A stretch of DNA of 26,162 nt from Parastagonospora avenae f. sp. tritici 18332-5 (lineage: Eukaryota; Ascomycota; Dothideomycetes; Pleosporales; Phaeosphaeriaceae). Shown here piece after piece: positions 1 to 9,118 of this stretch. Within the stretch, counting starts at the first letter, position 1; each line of letters begins with the position of its first letter. The notes under the pieces were generated by a model, which saw nothing but the letters and a program-made list of their open reading frames with translations, ran no database searches and was not told the DNA's origin. The DNA lies in NCBI GenBank assembly GCA_022559985.1, contig JAFJTR010000164.1:1-26162 (forward strand), written 5' to 3'. Made by a program: the position numbers and the translations under genes.

Positions 1-683
1 GGAGAAGGAGGGTTCTTATCTACATGTGGCCCCTTGGCGCACAGACTGTATTGAGCCGCAATTGCGCCGTGAATTAAGCCGTACTTGCGTACGGACAGTT
101 GTGTTGTTCTGCTCGTATCCATCCCAGAAGGGGCCAGAGCAGGGTCTGTTTACATGACGTATCTATGATACAGCTGAGGTAAGAGATACTCGATAAGTGA
201 GGAAGTAGCACCAGAACACTAGCACGTGGTCTGCTTCTCCTCACAACCGTAACACAGTGCCAATGGGGCAGCGCAATTGAAGACGACACATTCGACGTCG
301 ATGGCCTAGAGCTCCTCGAGTCAAATTGTAGTGTTCTGGCCATTTACGCTCTCGAACAGGGTCTGGTATCTGTAATCGTTCGTGGGCGTACTTGACATGG
401 ACTTCGTATTACTGAAACCCAGGAAACGGACGCTGCTCGCGACTGGAGATGTGACAATACAGGTTGTCCAAAGATTTCTTTTGCCTCGCGGTACCCTCTT
501 CCAAAGTTTGCATCAACCCTATTCGCAACTGAGCTCTATCCTTGAGCATGTTCGTCATCGTGAGTAGGCGGCGTACCAGTGCCACATCGCTGTCTCATAC
601 CGCTCGGTCAAAGCTTTTCGGGCGATTTACACCAGGCAAGGTATGATAGACAAGCAACTTAGTATTATCCTGCCAACGAACCG

Positions 684-757
684 ATAGCCTGAAGCTATAC
701 ACGGTATTGCTAGACTTCGAACGCAGCGGCAATGCGTAGTGTATGGCTTCAGGCTAT
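684..757. repeat. 74-nt inverted repeat / hairpin
   Basis: The 19-nt arms at 684-702 and 739-757 are reverse complements with one mismatch, which would be a G:U pair in RNA. Inside them ATTGC (706-710) and GCAAT (729-733) pair again, so the structure continues inward. No convincing target-site duplication was seen. It could be a small foldback (MITE-like) element, a milRNA-type precursor or a regulatory palindrome. Confidence 0.6.
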
Positions 758-1241
758 TGTATAAGCTGCTGCTGCCCAGGTAGATATGTGACACAACAAG
801 TCTGCTGGCTGTCTAGCGCTTCAGAGTAAAGCTAGATGGTATTGGCTACTTGACTGTGTTTGCTAGTGTTGGAAGGTAGGTAGGATGAAAAGGGCGAGGA
901 ATACGGTGTGACTCCTACCAATCGCGGATGGCTTACCGAGGCGGACGGCGTAGCCATCGGGACGGCGTAGTCTAACGTTACCGGTAATTATCTCCGGGCC
1001 GACAGCCTTGTGTTCAGGCGCCCTTCAGCCCTGAAACACCAATAACATCACTTCGACGCAAATACGAGATTGAAAACAACCCTCTTACCTCATCGAAATG
1101 ATCGCAAACTTGTTCGATGAATCATGTGCTGCAAGGCACAGACTTGTCTCGGAGCAGCAGCGTAAATTATGACCGAAACCTCACTCCGGTCCTTTAAACC
1201 TTCCATGACAAATATGAGCTTGGTTGAGTCATGTTTCACGA

Positions 1242-1253
1242 TTATTTATAAAG
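1242..1253 (+). promoter_or_regulatory. TATA-like element upstream of the VWA gene
   Basis: TTATTTATAAAG lies about 170 bp upstream of the ATG at 1422. Spacing and sequence fit a core promoter TATA box. No transcription start can be read directly from the sequence. Confidence 0.35.
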
Positions 1254-1421
1254 TGAGGAGCGAAGTGTCGGTGATGTGAAGTACATTAGAAGTTGTAGTG
1301 TGATCCTCTTATCATAGCCAAGGAAATTGCGTCGCTGTCGAGTAGATGTTCTGCACCAGGTCAGTCAATGGGTATACTATGTGAAGAGCAACGATTGATG
1401 ACAGCTTAGACATTGAACATC

Positions 1422-4400
1422 ATGGCAAGCTGGAAAATAATCCCCGAACCTGCAGGAGATGTCGACATTGAGTACACGCCTTTCCTGCAAAGTCGCAAGT
1501 TCTTTGCCGTGGACGACTCTGGCTCGACAGCAGGAACGGTTCTTCGACGGGAGCGCGCCTTCGTAGATCAATTTCGCACCAGCCGTGCGAACCCTGACGA
1601 CGCCATCTCTCTCTGGGGCTCACAGTGTGATTCCCCAACCAAGGATTTCGAGACCATAAACTGGAAATCACAGCATGGAGGCACAACACCATCTCAGATT
1701 TTCTACAATGAAGGGGCGCTCAGCGCAATCAAGCGCTCCGATGTTTGGTTTCTCTTAACCGACGGAGAGATATGGGAGCAAGACGTACATCATCTAGCCA
1801 AAATCGCGCAAGATCGCGACGTGCTCAACATTCCCCTGGTGTTCTTGATCACGGGAAGCCCGGGGAAGAGTCCTGGTACCGCCAATATATCAGTCGGTAT
1901 ATCATTCTTCGCTAGCTCAGAAGACACTTTGATCCTCTTCCAGGAGACTGGAACAGGGAATATCTACGTCATTGCGGGTAAAGGCTGCTTCGTCGCGCTT
2001 GGTGGGTCGGCGGCTGCACAGAGCCTTGAGAGTTGGGACGATATGCAACTTTTCGGTGACGAGACTGCATTCTTCAAGGAATGCGAGAAGCTGGAGGTCC
2101 AGGTCGTCAAAGCTGAACATCGACCAGAGTCGGCGAAGGGAATCGCTCTTGGTCCAGAGTGGGAGGAGCGACAAGATGGACCCGTACGTGTCGACTTGGA
2201 TCTTCTTCCTCATGCTGGTATACTCTCCAACGAGGACCTGTGTGATCTCCTTGCAGACAACACTTTCGACACATTAGCGGTGGCCTATAAGACGCGCAGT
2301 CGCATTGCGGAGCTCAGAGGCTTCCTCCAGAAGCAAAAGATTGAGCAGGTTGCGCCGAAGCTGGAAGACGTGGCCGGAGCTGGAGCCATAATAACGAAGA
2401 TAGGAGATGTCAAGACTACAGCTAAAGAGCGTGTAAAGCTTCAGGAACGCCTAAGAGCTGCACATACGAGGAATCGCGATCACTACCAAAAGTCAACCAC
2501 AGACTTCATAGGATCGGAGCAGGAAATAGCTCTGAAGAAGCGCAACCAGCTTGTCGATGCAGCGTTGAGGACACTGGCAGCCATCGAAGCCGCTGGCTTC
2601 AACGCCGAGATCTTGTCGCGAAAGAGCAATCGAGCTCGACGAGCTGACGTGGTTGAGACAACCACTACCATAGATATTACGAAGCTTTACCTCGATGCAC
2701 CAGCATACAAGGGCCTCTGCCAGATCTGTTGCGACGAGGAAGTCATCATGTCGATATGTTTTAAGGAGATGGAAGCAGACAAGGTCAAAGACAACACTAC
2801 TGACTTTGCTCTCAACTTTCCCCTCGCAGCAGGTGCATCAGCGAAGAACATCGGGCTCATCTCTAGTCAGAACATCTGCTTTCAGTGTGCGGTACTTGCG
2901 CCTTCGAATAGGTCGATATACCATGAGCCTCTTACCGCCGTCATTCCTACTCTGGACTATGATGGCAGTAACAAAAAGTACGTTAACGAACAACTGTACT
3001 TGGCTTTAACTGCAAAGCTGGCGATTGGGGCGGCGGGCATTGCGCAGCTTTTCATGTCCATACTCCTTGAGCTTATCAACACCAGAGCCTGGGCAGGGTC
3101 TGACATGGATGAGGTACAGCTATCAAATAACGAGTATATGGAGATCAGGCAGCGGCGAGAGACCTTTGAATGGATGCTCAATCAGCTCTTGAAGAACACT
3201 TTCACCCGGGAAGATTTCAAAGAGACAGGAGATTGGGTCCGCTACCCAGAAGCACTAGAATGGGTAGCGAAGGACTTCGAGTCTAATGGTCTTGCAAGCT
3301 TCGCTGTGTCGTATCCTTCGCTTGGCTTCAATGTGCTCTTGGAGCTCAGTAGCCGTGCCGGAACACTTACAGTAGATCAGGCTCAGAGGATGAGAGCGGC
3401 AAAACTCATCCACTCCATTGCATCCAAGTACCTCGCCGACCTCCAGCTCGCACTCCAGAACAAGCTCCCAGATGAACAATGGAAGCAGAAGTACCTCGAA
3501 GTCATCTACCAGGATTTCAACGGCGCGCTCACACCCAAGGATCAGGACAAGGCTTCCCTAGTCACAGACTGCGATACTTTCAAGCAGCGCCTCTCAGTCT
3601 GTATACAAAAGGTCGGCGTCGAAATCACCGACAGTTCCATGCGCAAAACCCAACTCATAATCTTTTGGCTCCTCTTCACCCAAAAAGGCCACTGCACAGC
3701 CCAAAATTTCTTCAAGCGCATGCGCGACGCCGACCCCCTCGCCACCACCGTCCTCTCCGTCCAATCCCCCCTCCCAGCCCTCGCGCACTACGATACCCTA
3801 CTCTCCATCTTCGCCAGCCACAACGCGCACCTCATCAACTCCACACTCGCAGCACGCCATGTGTCCGCCGTTATACCCTTCGCTAATCCCTTCGGCGCCT
3901 CAGTCCTGCACTGCGGCGCCTGCGGATTCAAATTCACACACATCATCAAGGTAGACCAGATGTCGGAGAAAGACGTGCAAAAGCTACGGCACGAGCGGGC
4001 CAAGCATCTGATTGCTGTCTTTGGCGTCGCAAGCCGGTTTGAAAAGTCTCCCACTGGCCTCCCGGACCGCACGAGTCCGCCTACTTCGCTGCACTTTAAT
4101 CTGCATATGAGTATTGTGAGGGAGTGGGAGGGGCTGAGTGTTATGCAGCGCAAGGGTATTGTTACGGATGAGCGCGCGAAGGAAGATTTTGTTGGGGCTG
4201 TGAGGAAGAGGTTGTGTAGTGAGGGACGGGGGAACATTCATCAGGATGACTTGGACGGGGACACGCGTGCGCTGTTGCCGAGTTTCTTTCGGGTTTTGAA
4301 GCGTGCACTGGAAGGGGAGGGAAAGGAGGGGATGGAGATGTGGGATTTTGAATTTGATCGTGATAAGGATGGGGTGGGGGAGAAGGCGCGGTGGGAGTTG

Positions 4401-4469
4401 GAGATGGGGGTGGAGGATGGGAGGAACGCCGGGGAGGGGGAGGCGTTAGATGAGTGGGAGTTGGCTTGA
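1422..4469 (+). CDS. VWA-domain protein with cysteine clusters, function unknown
   Basis: A single uninterrupted frame of 1015 aa. The ATG at 1422 (ATCATGGCA) is the first true ATG; the frame runs three codons further 5' without one. The N-terminal ~200 residues form a von Willebrand factor A-like domain with all three MIDAS elements visible: DxSxS at D31-S33-S35 (DDSGS), a threonine at T88/T89 (GGTTPS) and an aspartate at D114 (LLTDGE). This predicts divalent-cation-dependent protein binding. Around residues 430-495 cysteine pairs (CQICC, ICFQC) suggest a metal-binding cluster. A second CxxC (HCGACGFKF) followed by histidines lies near residue 830. The last ~100 residues are Glu/Gly/Trp-rich and low in complexity. 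No signal peptide or clear membrane segment is seen. It converges on NMD3 with a 270-bp gap. I recognise the domain but not the family, and assign no pathway. Confidence 0.85.
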   Translation: MASWKIIPEPAGDVDIEYTPFLQSRKFFAVDDSGSTAGTVLRRERAFVDQFRTSRANPDDAISLWGSQCDSPTKDFETINWKSQHGGTTPSQIFYNEGALSAIKRSDVWFLLTDGEIWEQDVHHLAKIAQDRDVLNIPLVFLITGSPGKSPGTANISVGISFFASSEDTLILFQETGTGNIYVIAGKGCFVALGGSAAAQSLESWDDMQLFGDETAFFKECEKLEVQVVKAEHRPESAKGIALGPEWEERQDGPVRVDLDLLPHAGILSNEDLCDLLADNTFDTLAVAYKTRSRIAELRGFLQKQKIEQVAPKLEDVAGAGAIITKIGDVKTTAKERVKLQERLRAAHTRNRDHYQKSTTDFIGSEQEIALKKRNQLVDAALRTLAAIEAAGFNAEILSRKSNRARRADVVETTTTIDITKLYLDAPAYKGLCQICCDEEVIMSICFKEMEADKVKDNTTDFALNFPLAAGASAKNIGLISSQNICFQCAVLAPSNRSIYHEPLTAVIPTLDYDGSNKKYVNEQLYLALTAKLAIGAAGIAQLFMSILLELINTRAWAGSDMDEVQLSNNEYMEIRQRRETFEWMLNQLLKNTFTREDFKETGDWVRYPEALEWVAKDFESNGLASFAVSYPSLGFNVLLELSSRAGTLTVDQAQRMRAAKLIHSIASKYLADLQLALQNKLPDEQWKQKYLEVIYQDFNGALTPKDQDKASLVTDCDTFKQRLSVCIQKVGVEITDSSMRKTQLIIFWLLFTQKGHCTAQNFFKRMRDADPLATTVLSVQSPLPALAHYDTLLSIFASHNAHLINSTLAARHVSAVIPFANPFGASVLHCGACGFKFTHIIKVDQMSEKDVQKLRHERAKHLIAVFGVASRFEKSPTGLPDRTSPPTSLHFNLHMSIVREWEGLSVMQRKGIVTDERAKEDFVGAVRKRLCSEGRGNIHQDDLDGDTRALLPSFFRVLKRALEGEGKEGMEMWDFEFDRDKDGVGEKARWELEMGVEDGRNAGEGEALDEWELA

Positions 4470-4525
4470 TTTTCCTTTTTCCTTTAGTCGACCTTACGCA
4501 TGTTTCATTTACTAATGATGGCAGC

Positions 4526-4531
4526 AATAAA
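4526..4531 (+). terminator. AATAAA polyadenylation-like signal of the VWA gene
   Basis: AATAAA lies 57 nt past the stop codon of the VWA gene, in the 270-bp spacer between two convergent genes. Fungal poly(A) signals are loose, so this is only a likely site. Confidence 0.35.
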
Positions 4532-4739
4532 TGCCTTCGTATTGTCACGTGCAGACAATGTGCTAAAAGCGAGCCTTGGAGTGAATCATTGAAGTGCTAT
4601 CATCAAACGCAAACGACACCAGTCTATATAATCATATACACACCATACGTCTTTTTCCTCACCATCAGCGCCCGGAAATGCAGGTAGATATCATAATGCA
4701 ACGTGAACTCCAACCAGATGCTTTTCCCGTACAGCCCAC

Positions 4740-6278
4740 CTAATCCTCCATGGTCATCTCGTCAAAGTCGTCAAGCAATTGCTCCATCGGTATCGTGATA
4801 CCTTGATCATCATCGTCGTCGATCTCGCTCTCCGTCTCCATGGCTTCAGCTTCACGCTGCTTCGCCTCTTGCTGTGCCTTGTACAGCGCCATACCCTGTC
4901 GCAGGTCGACGTCTTCTTCCACATCCTGCAAGAACATCTCGAAGTCGCGCTCCATCTTCTCCTGGTCCTGCTTACGGGGCAGCATCTCGCCTTCGTCACG
5001 GTTCATGCGCTTGAGGCGCCAGTTGCGCTTGCTCTTGCTCTTCTTGCCGCGCTGGTAGTGCTTCTTGACAAGCATAACATCCGGGATCTGAGCGGAATAC
5101 TTATTGGAGCCCTCAAGGATGTCGAAGAGCTCGCTGTTGAAGTTGGTGTTGCTAAGAAGGTAGCCCATGACGGAATCGCCAACATGCAAAATACCGCCGA
5201 GATGTGTGCGGCAGTAGTACGTTTGGTCATTTACACCCATGTCTGATGCACGCGCCACTGTTGCTTCGGCGAGGAAGTTGCGGCCTTGTTGTTTGCCGAG
5301 AGGGTCAATGTCGAGGACGATGAACTCTGTCAGCTCTTGTACATCGGCTAGCGGTCGGAACGGCGTTCGCCAGTAAAGATCGGTGGCGATGTCGGCAGTC
5401 TGGAGAGTTGCAGGGTCAAGAAGCTGTACCGATGTACCAATGCGCGTGCAGAGGGTAAGAGGGGCAATGTTGCCAGCCTTCTTCGCTAGCGGGATAGGAA
5501 GGACTACAAGGTCGTCCTTGCAAATCGGGACGATCTCGCAGGAGAAGGAGAACTTGAAGCTCCTCGTTGAAGTGTGGATATCCATAGAGATCAGCTCCTC
5601 GGACTTCTTGATGTTGACGGGCACAACGGCTTTGAGGAAGTCGCAGAATGTAGTGGCGTGATTCCGTGCAGCGAAGAAGAAATCAATACCGTCGTGCACT
5701 TCCTTGATGTTGATGCAGTCCTTGTGCGCTCCATGCTTCAAGATCAACTGCTCCAGATACAAGAAGGTCCTCTTGTGCGGCACCTTTTGACGCACTTGCA
5801 CGCAAGCCCTCCATGTGTTGTGTGTGTAACTCTTTGCGCAGTCGGGACACTGGTGGTAGTTTTGTGTGAATTCGCATTCGAAGCTCTGTTGTAGGATCGC
5901 GCCCTCGTTGATTTCTGACTGCACTGTAATCTTGACCTTGATCCTCCTGCTATGCGGCTCCGTCCAGATGAAGCTCGCGTCGATAATCCTCAGCTTGTTC
6001 AGTCCACGGAGTTTTCGGAGGCAGAGAGCGAGTAGCTCGCGCGATTCGGGAGCAGCGACGACCCAAGAGTTTGGCGGTGACAACCATCGGTCGCAGTCGC
6101 GGCACATGTGCAGTACGGCTTCGCGAGGGACGCCTCCGGTGACGTCGGTCTTGAGCTTAATGCAGTCATAGCAGAAAGCTCCAGATATGGTTCCGTCGAC
6201 GGGCGCACCGCAGTCTGCGCAAAGAATTGTTGCCGCATTCTTGGGCTCAGGCGCAAATGCCTGACTGTCAATCTCCAT
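4740..6278 (-). CDS. NMD3: 60S ribosomal export protein Nmd3
   Basis: A 512-aa intronless protein, close to the ~520 aa usual in yeasts. Nmd3 binds late pre-60S subunits and recruits the Crm1/Xpo1 exportin to carry them from nucleus to cytoplasm. The N-terminal zinc-binding module is clear: CxxC pairs at C20/C23, C36/C39, C59/C62 and C144/C147, with the family-typical stretch SWVVAAPESRELLALCL (71-87). The middle part, including TFCDFLKAVVPV and YYCRTHLGGILHVGD, matches the family across its length. The C-terminus is acidic and ends in a leucine-rich export-signal-like segment (IPMEQLLDDFDEMTMED) resembling the known yeast NES region. The start at 6278 is the only ATG ahead of the first zinc pair. 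It is head-to-head with ATP25, so two ribosome/translation-linked genes share one promoter region. No defects were seen. Confidence 0.97.
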   Translation of the reverse strand: MEIDSQAFAPEPKNAATILCADCGAPVDGTISGAFCYDCIKLKTDVTGGVPREAVLHMCRDCDRWLSPPNSWVVAAPESRELLALCLRKLRGLNKLRIIDASFIWTEPHSRRIKVKITVQSEINEGAILQQSFECEFTQNYHQCPDCAKSYTHNTWRACVQVRQKVPHKRTFLYLEQLILKHGAHKDCINIKEVHDGIDFFFAARNHATTFCDFLKAVVPVNIKKSEELISMDIHTSTRSFKFSFSCEIVPICKDDLVVLPIPLAKKAGNIAPLTLCTRIGTSVQLLDPATLQTADIATDLYWRTPFRPLADVQELTEFIVLDIDPLGKQQGRNFLAEATVARASDMGVNDQTYYCRTHLGGILHVGDSVMGYLLSNTNFNSELFDILEGSNKYSAQIPDVMLVKKHYQRGKKSKSKRNWRLKRMNRDEGEMLPRKQDQEKMERDFEMFLQDVEEDVDLRQGMALYKAQQEAKQREAEAMETESEIDDDDDQGITIPMEQLLDDFDEMTMED

Positions 6279-6608
6279 GGCTGTGCGATATTTTACTCTT
6301 TATGGTGAAGGCGTTGTCTCTTGACGAAGTATTCTGACTACCTCTACAGCGACAGCAGAAGATTTAGAGAGTAAGGCGATGTTTTGGCGTTTATGAGTCG
6401 AAAAGTTGGGGCAAATTGCTGCTTTGGAAATTCACCCCACCAAAACTTTGTGACTTTCGCCGCCGCTTCTTATCTTATCGTCACGTGCACGCGTGCTTGC
6501 CGATCTGATGCGCCGGCGGCGCGGCGAACTATTCACCGACGCTTCGAAAAGTTCAGGAAGACAACATCATCCGCAACATTCACAAGCCATCAATCGAAGT
6601 CCTTTGAG
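6279..6608. promoter_or_regulatory. Shared NMD3/ATP25 bidirectional promoter region
   Basis: 330 bp between two divergent start codons. It contains a CACGTG palindrome (6482-6487), the core of bHLH (Cbf1/USF-type) sites, followed by a GC-rich block (GCCGGCGGCGCGGCG). The ATP25 frame stays open back to 6384 with in-frame ATG at 6393, so part of this region could be read as an N-terminal extension, but I prefer the ATG at 6609. Confidence 0.45.
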
Positions 6609-7829
6609 ATGTATCTTGCAAGAGCATTATCATCGAACTTTGTGTGCAATGCCTGCCAGAGAGCAGCTGCTCGATCATCAAAATCGATCAATGGCTCTGT
6701 GCAGCGCGCCACATTGAGGGCGAATACTGCACCAAGGAAATCCTCAAGATGCGCATTCAGCACAAGTACATCTATGGCGAAAGATCGGGATGATCCCGCA
6801 GTCGAAGATCCAGAATTTGCATTTCTAGACGACAGCACAAAACCTTCTACCAATGCCGCAGATACCGAGGAAGCAATCTCAGTCGCCGATAGTGAATTAA
6901 ACATATCAGTCAATGATGCTCCTGTCGAGACGTCTTCAGCTACTGCGCCCAAATCTTCCGCCGTCGACACATCGATACCATGGTACCTCAGACAAAACGC
7001 AGCTGCCCGCGACGCTCAAAATCCCATCGAGATTCCCGACCTCCCGCCCAACCCACCGCCCCTCCTCAAAACCATACTCGAATACATATCCATAACCGCT
7101 GGTCTCGATGACTTGGAATTGCTGGATTTGAGGCATCTTGATCCACCACCTGCACTAGGCCCGAAGCTCATCATGATCATTGCCACGGCGCGATCTGAGA
7201 AGCATCTTCACGTGGCGGCAGATGGCTTCGCTCGATTCCTACGAAGAGAGCATGGGCTTAAGGCGAACGCGGCAGGCTTACTAGGTCGCAACGAGCTGAA
7301 GATCAAGCTACGGCGCAAGGCCAAGCGCATGAGGATGTTAGCCAACGTCGGCGGCGCTGTGCCGGAAGGCAACCTCGATGACGGTATCCGTACCGGATGG
7401 ATCTGCTGCACTCTCAGCAAGATCGAAGCGCATCCTGACGACATGCACATGCCTGGTGACAACGTTGATGAGTTTGTTGGCTTCAGGAACGTCAAACCTG
7501 GCGTCAACGTCGTGGTACAAATGTTCACGGAAGAGAAGCGCACAGAGACTGATCTCGAGACGCTCTGGGGAGGTGTGCTGAAGACACAACGAAGGGAAGG
7601 CGCAGCTGCGGAAGAGCTGTTGAAAGAGCTGGATGAAACTGTTGAAGGATCGGAGGAGAGTGCAGAGGCTCCTCTCATGTCTTATCAAGAAGATGAGACA
7701 GCAACGCCTACAGCGCCAGTACGGCCAGTTCGTCTACCACCATCAATGTCTAGAGACGCCTTTCCGCCTGCTTCTGGCACCGATGTGGCAAGGCAGATTC
7801 GGAGACTCCACACCGTTGGCCTAAAATAA
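6609..7829 (+). CDS. ATP25: ATP synthesis factor Atp25, N-terminal (RsfS-like) form
   Basis: 406 aa. Yeast Atp25 is a mitochondrial protein. Its N-terminal half is related to ribosome-silencing factor RsfS and helps assemble the Atp9 ring; its C-terminal half stabilises the ATP9 (OLI1) mRNA. The start at 6609 (MYLARALSS) gives a basic, Ser/Ala-rich presequence typical of matrix import. IPWYLRQ occurs near residue 123, then the signature LPPNPPPLL, DDLELLDLRHLDPPPALG, IIATARSEKHLHVAAD and GLLGRNELKIKLRRKAKR, covering about residues 145-320. The frame stops soon after RQIRRLHT, about where full-length homologues continue into the mRNA-binding half, and no trace of that half is seen in the 350 bp downstream. 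Full-length homologues are usually over 600 aa, so this is either a natural N-terminal-only version or a gene that lost its second half. An upstream in-frame ATG at 6393 is possible but gives a poorer presequence. Confidence 0.92.
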   Translation: MYLARALSSNFVCNACQRAAARSSKSINGSVQRATLRANTAPRKSSRCAFSTSTSMAKDRDDPAVEDPEFAFLDDSTKPSTNAADTEEAISVADSELNISVNDAPVETSSATAPKSSAVDTSIPWYLRQNAAARDAQNPIEIPDLPPNPPPLLKTILEYISITAGLDDLELLDLRHLDPPPALGPKLIMIIATARSEKHLHVAADGFARFLRREHGLKANAAGLLGRNELKIKLRRKAKRMRMLANVGGAVPEGNLDDGIRTGWICCTLSKIEAHPDDMHMPGDNVDEFVGFRNVKPGVNVVVQMFTEEKRTETDLETLWGGVLKTQRREGAAAEELLKELDETVEGSEESAEAPLMSYQEDETATPTAPVRPVRLPPSMSRDAFPPASGTDVARQIRRLHTVGLK

Positions 7830-8180
7830 TAGAACAGCAATCCGATTCCATGTCGCTCATCTTGAGGCACCTCTGATGTTCTTTCTTCGAACTGATGACA
7901 AGTAATGCATTACATTTATGAGTACTCCTAGCATGTCACTAATTATAGAGCCGTGATAAGGTAAATTTCCAGTACCTTGTCTCGGGAGCATGAGCTGCTG
8001 GCAAACACGACAGCTTTTAGATGTCACAATGGTCATCTGGAAACATCAGCAGGTCATTCATCTTAGCTCGCAGCAAACACTCATCATCTGCAACGCTGTG
8101 AACAAGCAGGAATGAAGTAGATAATGAAGGCTTGAGCTCTCATGTTATTTTTCATCCATTCTGCAGCTTTCATCTTCGTC
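7830..8180. other. Intergenic spacer after ATP25
   Basis: About 350 bp, AT-richer than the genes, holding the ATP25 3' UTR and the probable promoter of the next gene. No RNA gene, repeat or remnant of the missing Atp25 C-terminal half is visible. Confidence 0.5.
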
Positions 8181-8942
8181 ATGGCTTTCATGACATGGGA
8201 ACAATACCACGTCAAGTTCTGGGCTGTAGAACTACGAGAGTTCCTACTAAAAGGCAAGCTACTGACTTTGAGTACGGAAGTATACAATTCCAATGAGCTG
8301 AGAATGGACTTGGCAATGACTTTGGATCTCCAAGATAGCGAGATCGATCAGTGGCTAGTCAACTCCAGATTCCTGAGTGGACGCACGGCATCTGACCCTG
8401 TAGTCAGAAGGCAATTAAGAGCCAGAGCTAGAGCCAGAGCTGAGTCCGAAGCAAAAGCCATTATTGAGAATGAGAAAGACGACGAGGATGGCAATAGCAA
8501 GTCGATCAATGGTTCCAACAACGGCAACGGCGACAAGTCGACTTACAGCAGTCGTTTACGCTCCGGCAACCCTCCCCGCCCCGGCAATCTTCCTCACTCC
8601 GGCAACATTCTATCCTCCGGAAACCTTCTACCCTCCGGCAACGTTTTACCCTCCACCAGCGCTCCAAGCTTCGGTAGCCATTTTGGCAGCGGCGACATCT
8701 CAGGCTTCAAGAGGCGGTTGGACGATAATAACAGCTCAGATCTGAACAAGCGCCTGGTTGACAACCACCTTTCAGGCATCAACGAACGCTTAGGCTATGC
8801 CCACAGCTCAGCCTTCATCAAACCTTCGGACTCCAACAATAGTCCAAACTACAATGACCGCTTGCGTCACGGCAATAATGACGATTCCGGCACCAGTGAC
8901 AAAAATCCCAGCATCAAAGATAGCCCTAGTAACAACTTGTGA
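8181..8942 (+). CDS. Repeat-rich hypothetical protein, paralogue copy 1
   Basis: 253 aa from ATG 8181 (MAFMTWEQYH); an ATG at 8142 would add 13 hydrophobic residues not matched in the paralogue. The first ~60 residues are homologous to those of the gene at 10514. Shared positions follow MT-E-Y...F.AV.LR.FL...S..L...AM.L...SE...WL.N. Then comes an Arg/Ala block from a 12-nt repeat (8418-8441), a Ser/Asn linker, a Pro-Ser-Gly-Asn repeat (18-nt units, 8561-8650) and a 12-residue repeat (36-nt units, 8700-8879). The frame ends at TGA 8940, but GTGAG at 8939 is a possible intron donor and AACAG at 9012-9016 a possible acceptor, so the C-terminus is uncertain. A tail homologous to copy 2 lies downstream but is interrupted. 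Function unknown; no signal peptide or catalytic motif. Confidence 0.6.
   Translation: MAFMTWEQYHVKFWAVELREFLLKGKLLTLSTEVYNSNELRMDLAMTLDLQDSEIDQWLVNSRFLSGRTASDPVVRRQLRARARARAESEAKAIIENEKDDEDGNSKSINGSNNGNGDKSTYSSRLRSGNPPRPGNLPHSGNILSSGNLLPSGNVLPSTSAPSFGSHFGSGDISGFKRRLDDNNSSDLNKRLVDNHLSGINERLGYAHSSAFIKPSDSNNSPNYNDRLRHGNNDDSGTSDKNPSIKDSPSNNL
8561..8650 (+). repeat. 18-nt minisatellite, five units, in coding sequence
   Basis: Units start at 8561, 8579, 8597, 8615 and 8633 with consensus close to CTCCGGCAACNTTCTACC, plus the start of a sixth at 8651. The frame is kept (18 = 6 codons), giving a Ser-Gly-Asn-x-Leu-Pro-like hexapeptide. Units differ by a few substitutions. Confidence 0.85.
8700..8879 (+). 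repeat. 36-nt degenerate tandem repeat, five units, in coding sequence
   Basis: Five consecutive 12-residue units: SGFKRRLDDNNS, SDLNKRLVDNHL, SGINERLGYAHS, SAFIKPSDSNNS and PNYNDRLRHGNN. They share a Ser-x-x-x-(K/E/D)-R-L pattern and a polar Asn/His/Ser end. DNA units begin at 8700, 8736, 8772, 8808 and 8844. It is older and more diverged than the 18-nt array next to it. Confidence 0.7.
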
Positions 8943-9118
8943 GATCTAAAGGGGTTCTTGATAAATGTTGATGACTGAAGTGATTGATTGTCCTTTTTCG
9001 TCTGATCTATGAACAGGTGGCTTTTATCCCCCGCCCTTGTGCGACCAGCCGCGCGGTCCATTCCATGCAGTTCCATTCCAGCCGAGCCTGTGATACGGCC
9101 AGCCTTGCTCATATCTGA

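Larger units (their letters stand above)
1..1421. other. Gene-free left flank
   Basis: No reading frame here shows family resemblance, codon-like composition or a plausible splice partner; the longest are 89 aa on the minus strand and 61 aa on the plus strand, and neither resembles a protein. What can be seen: a short perfect hairpin (CCGTAC-ttgc-GTACGG, 79-94), a 74-nt hairpin (684-757), two copies of GACGGCGTAG (944-953 and 961-970), a perfect 10-bp palindrome TTACCGGTAA (978-987), and an AGGTAGGTAG motif at 874-883. The last few hundred bases are presumably the promoter and 5' UTR of the VWA gene. Confidence 0.6.

Noticed and set aside
3788..4548. Minus-strand frames of 128-149 aa within the 3' part of the VWA gene
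   Set aside because: They lie antisense to an intact 1015-aa gene; their Pro/Ser/Arg richness reflects the GC-rich sense codons.
4779..5246. 155-aa plus-strand frame rich in Leu
   Set aside because: It is antisense to the Glu/Lys-rich C-terminus of NMD3 and reads as a Leu-rich shadow.
6384..6608. N-terminal extension of ATP25
   Set aside because: The frame is open and has an ATG at 6393, but the extension lacks mitochondrial presequence character and overlaps the NMD3 promoter; MYLARALSS at 6609 is a better start.
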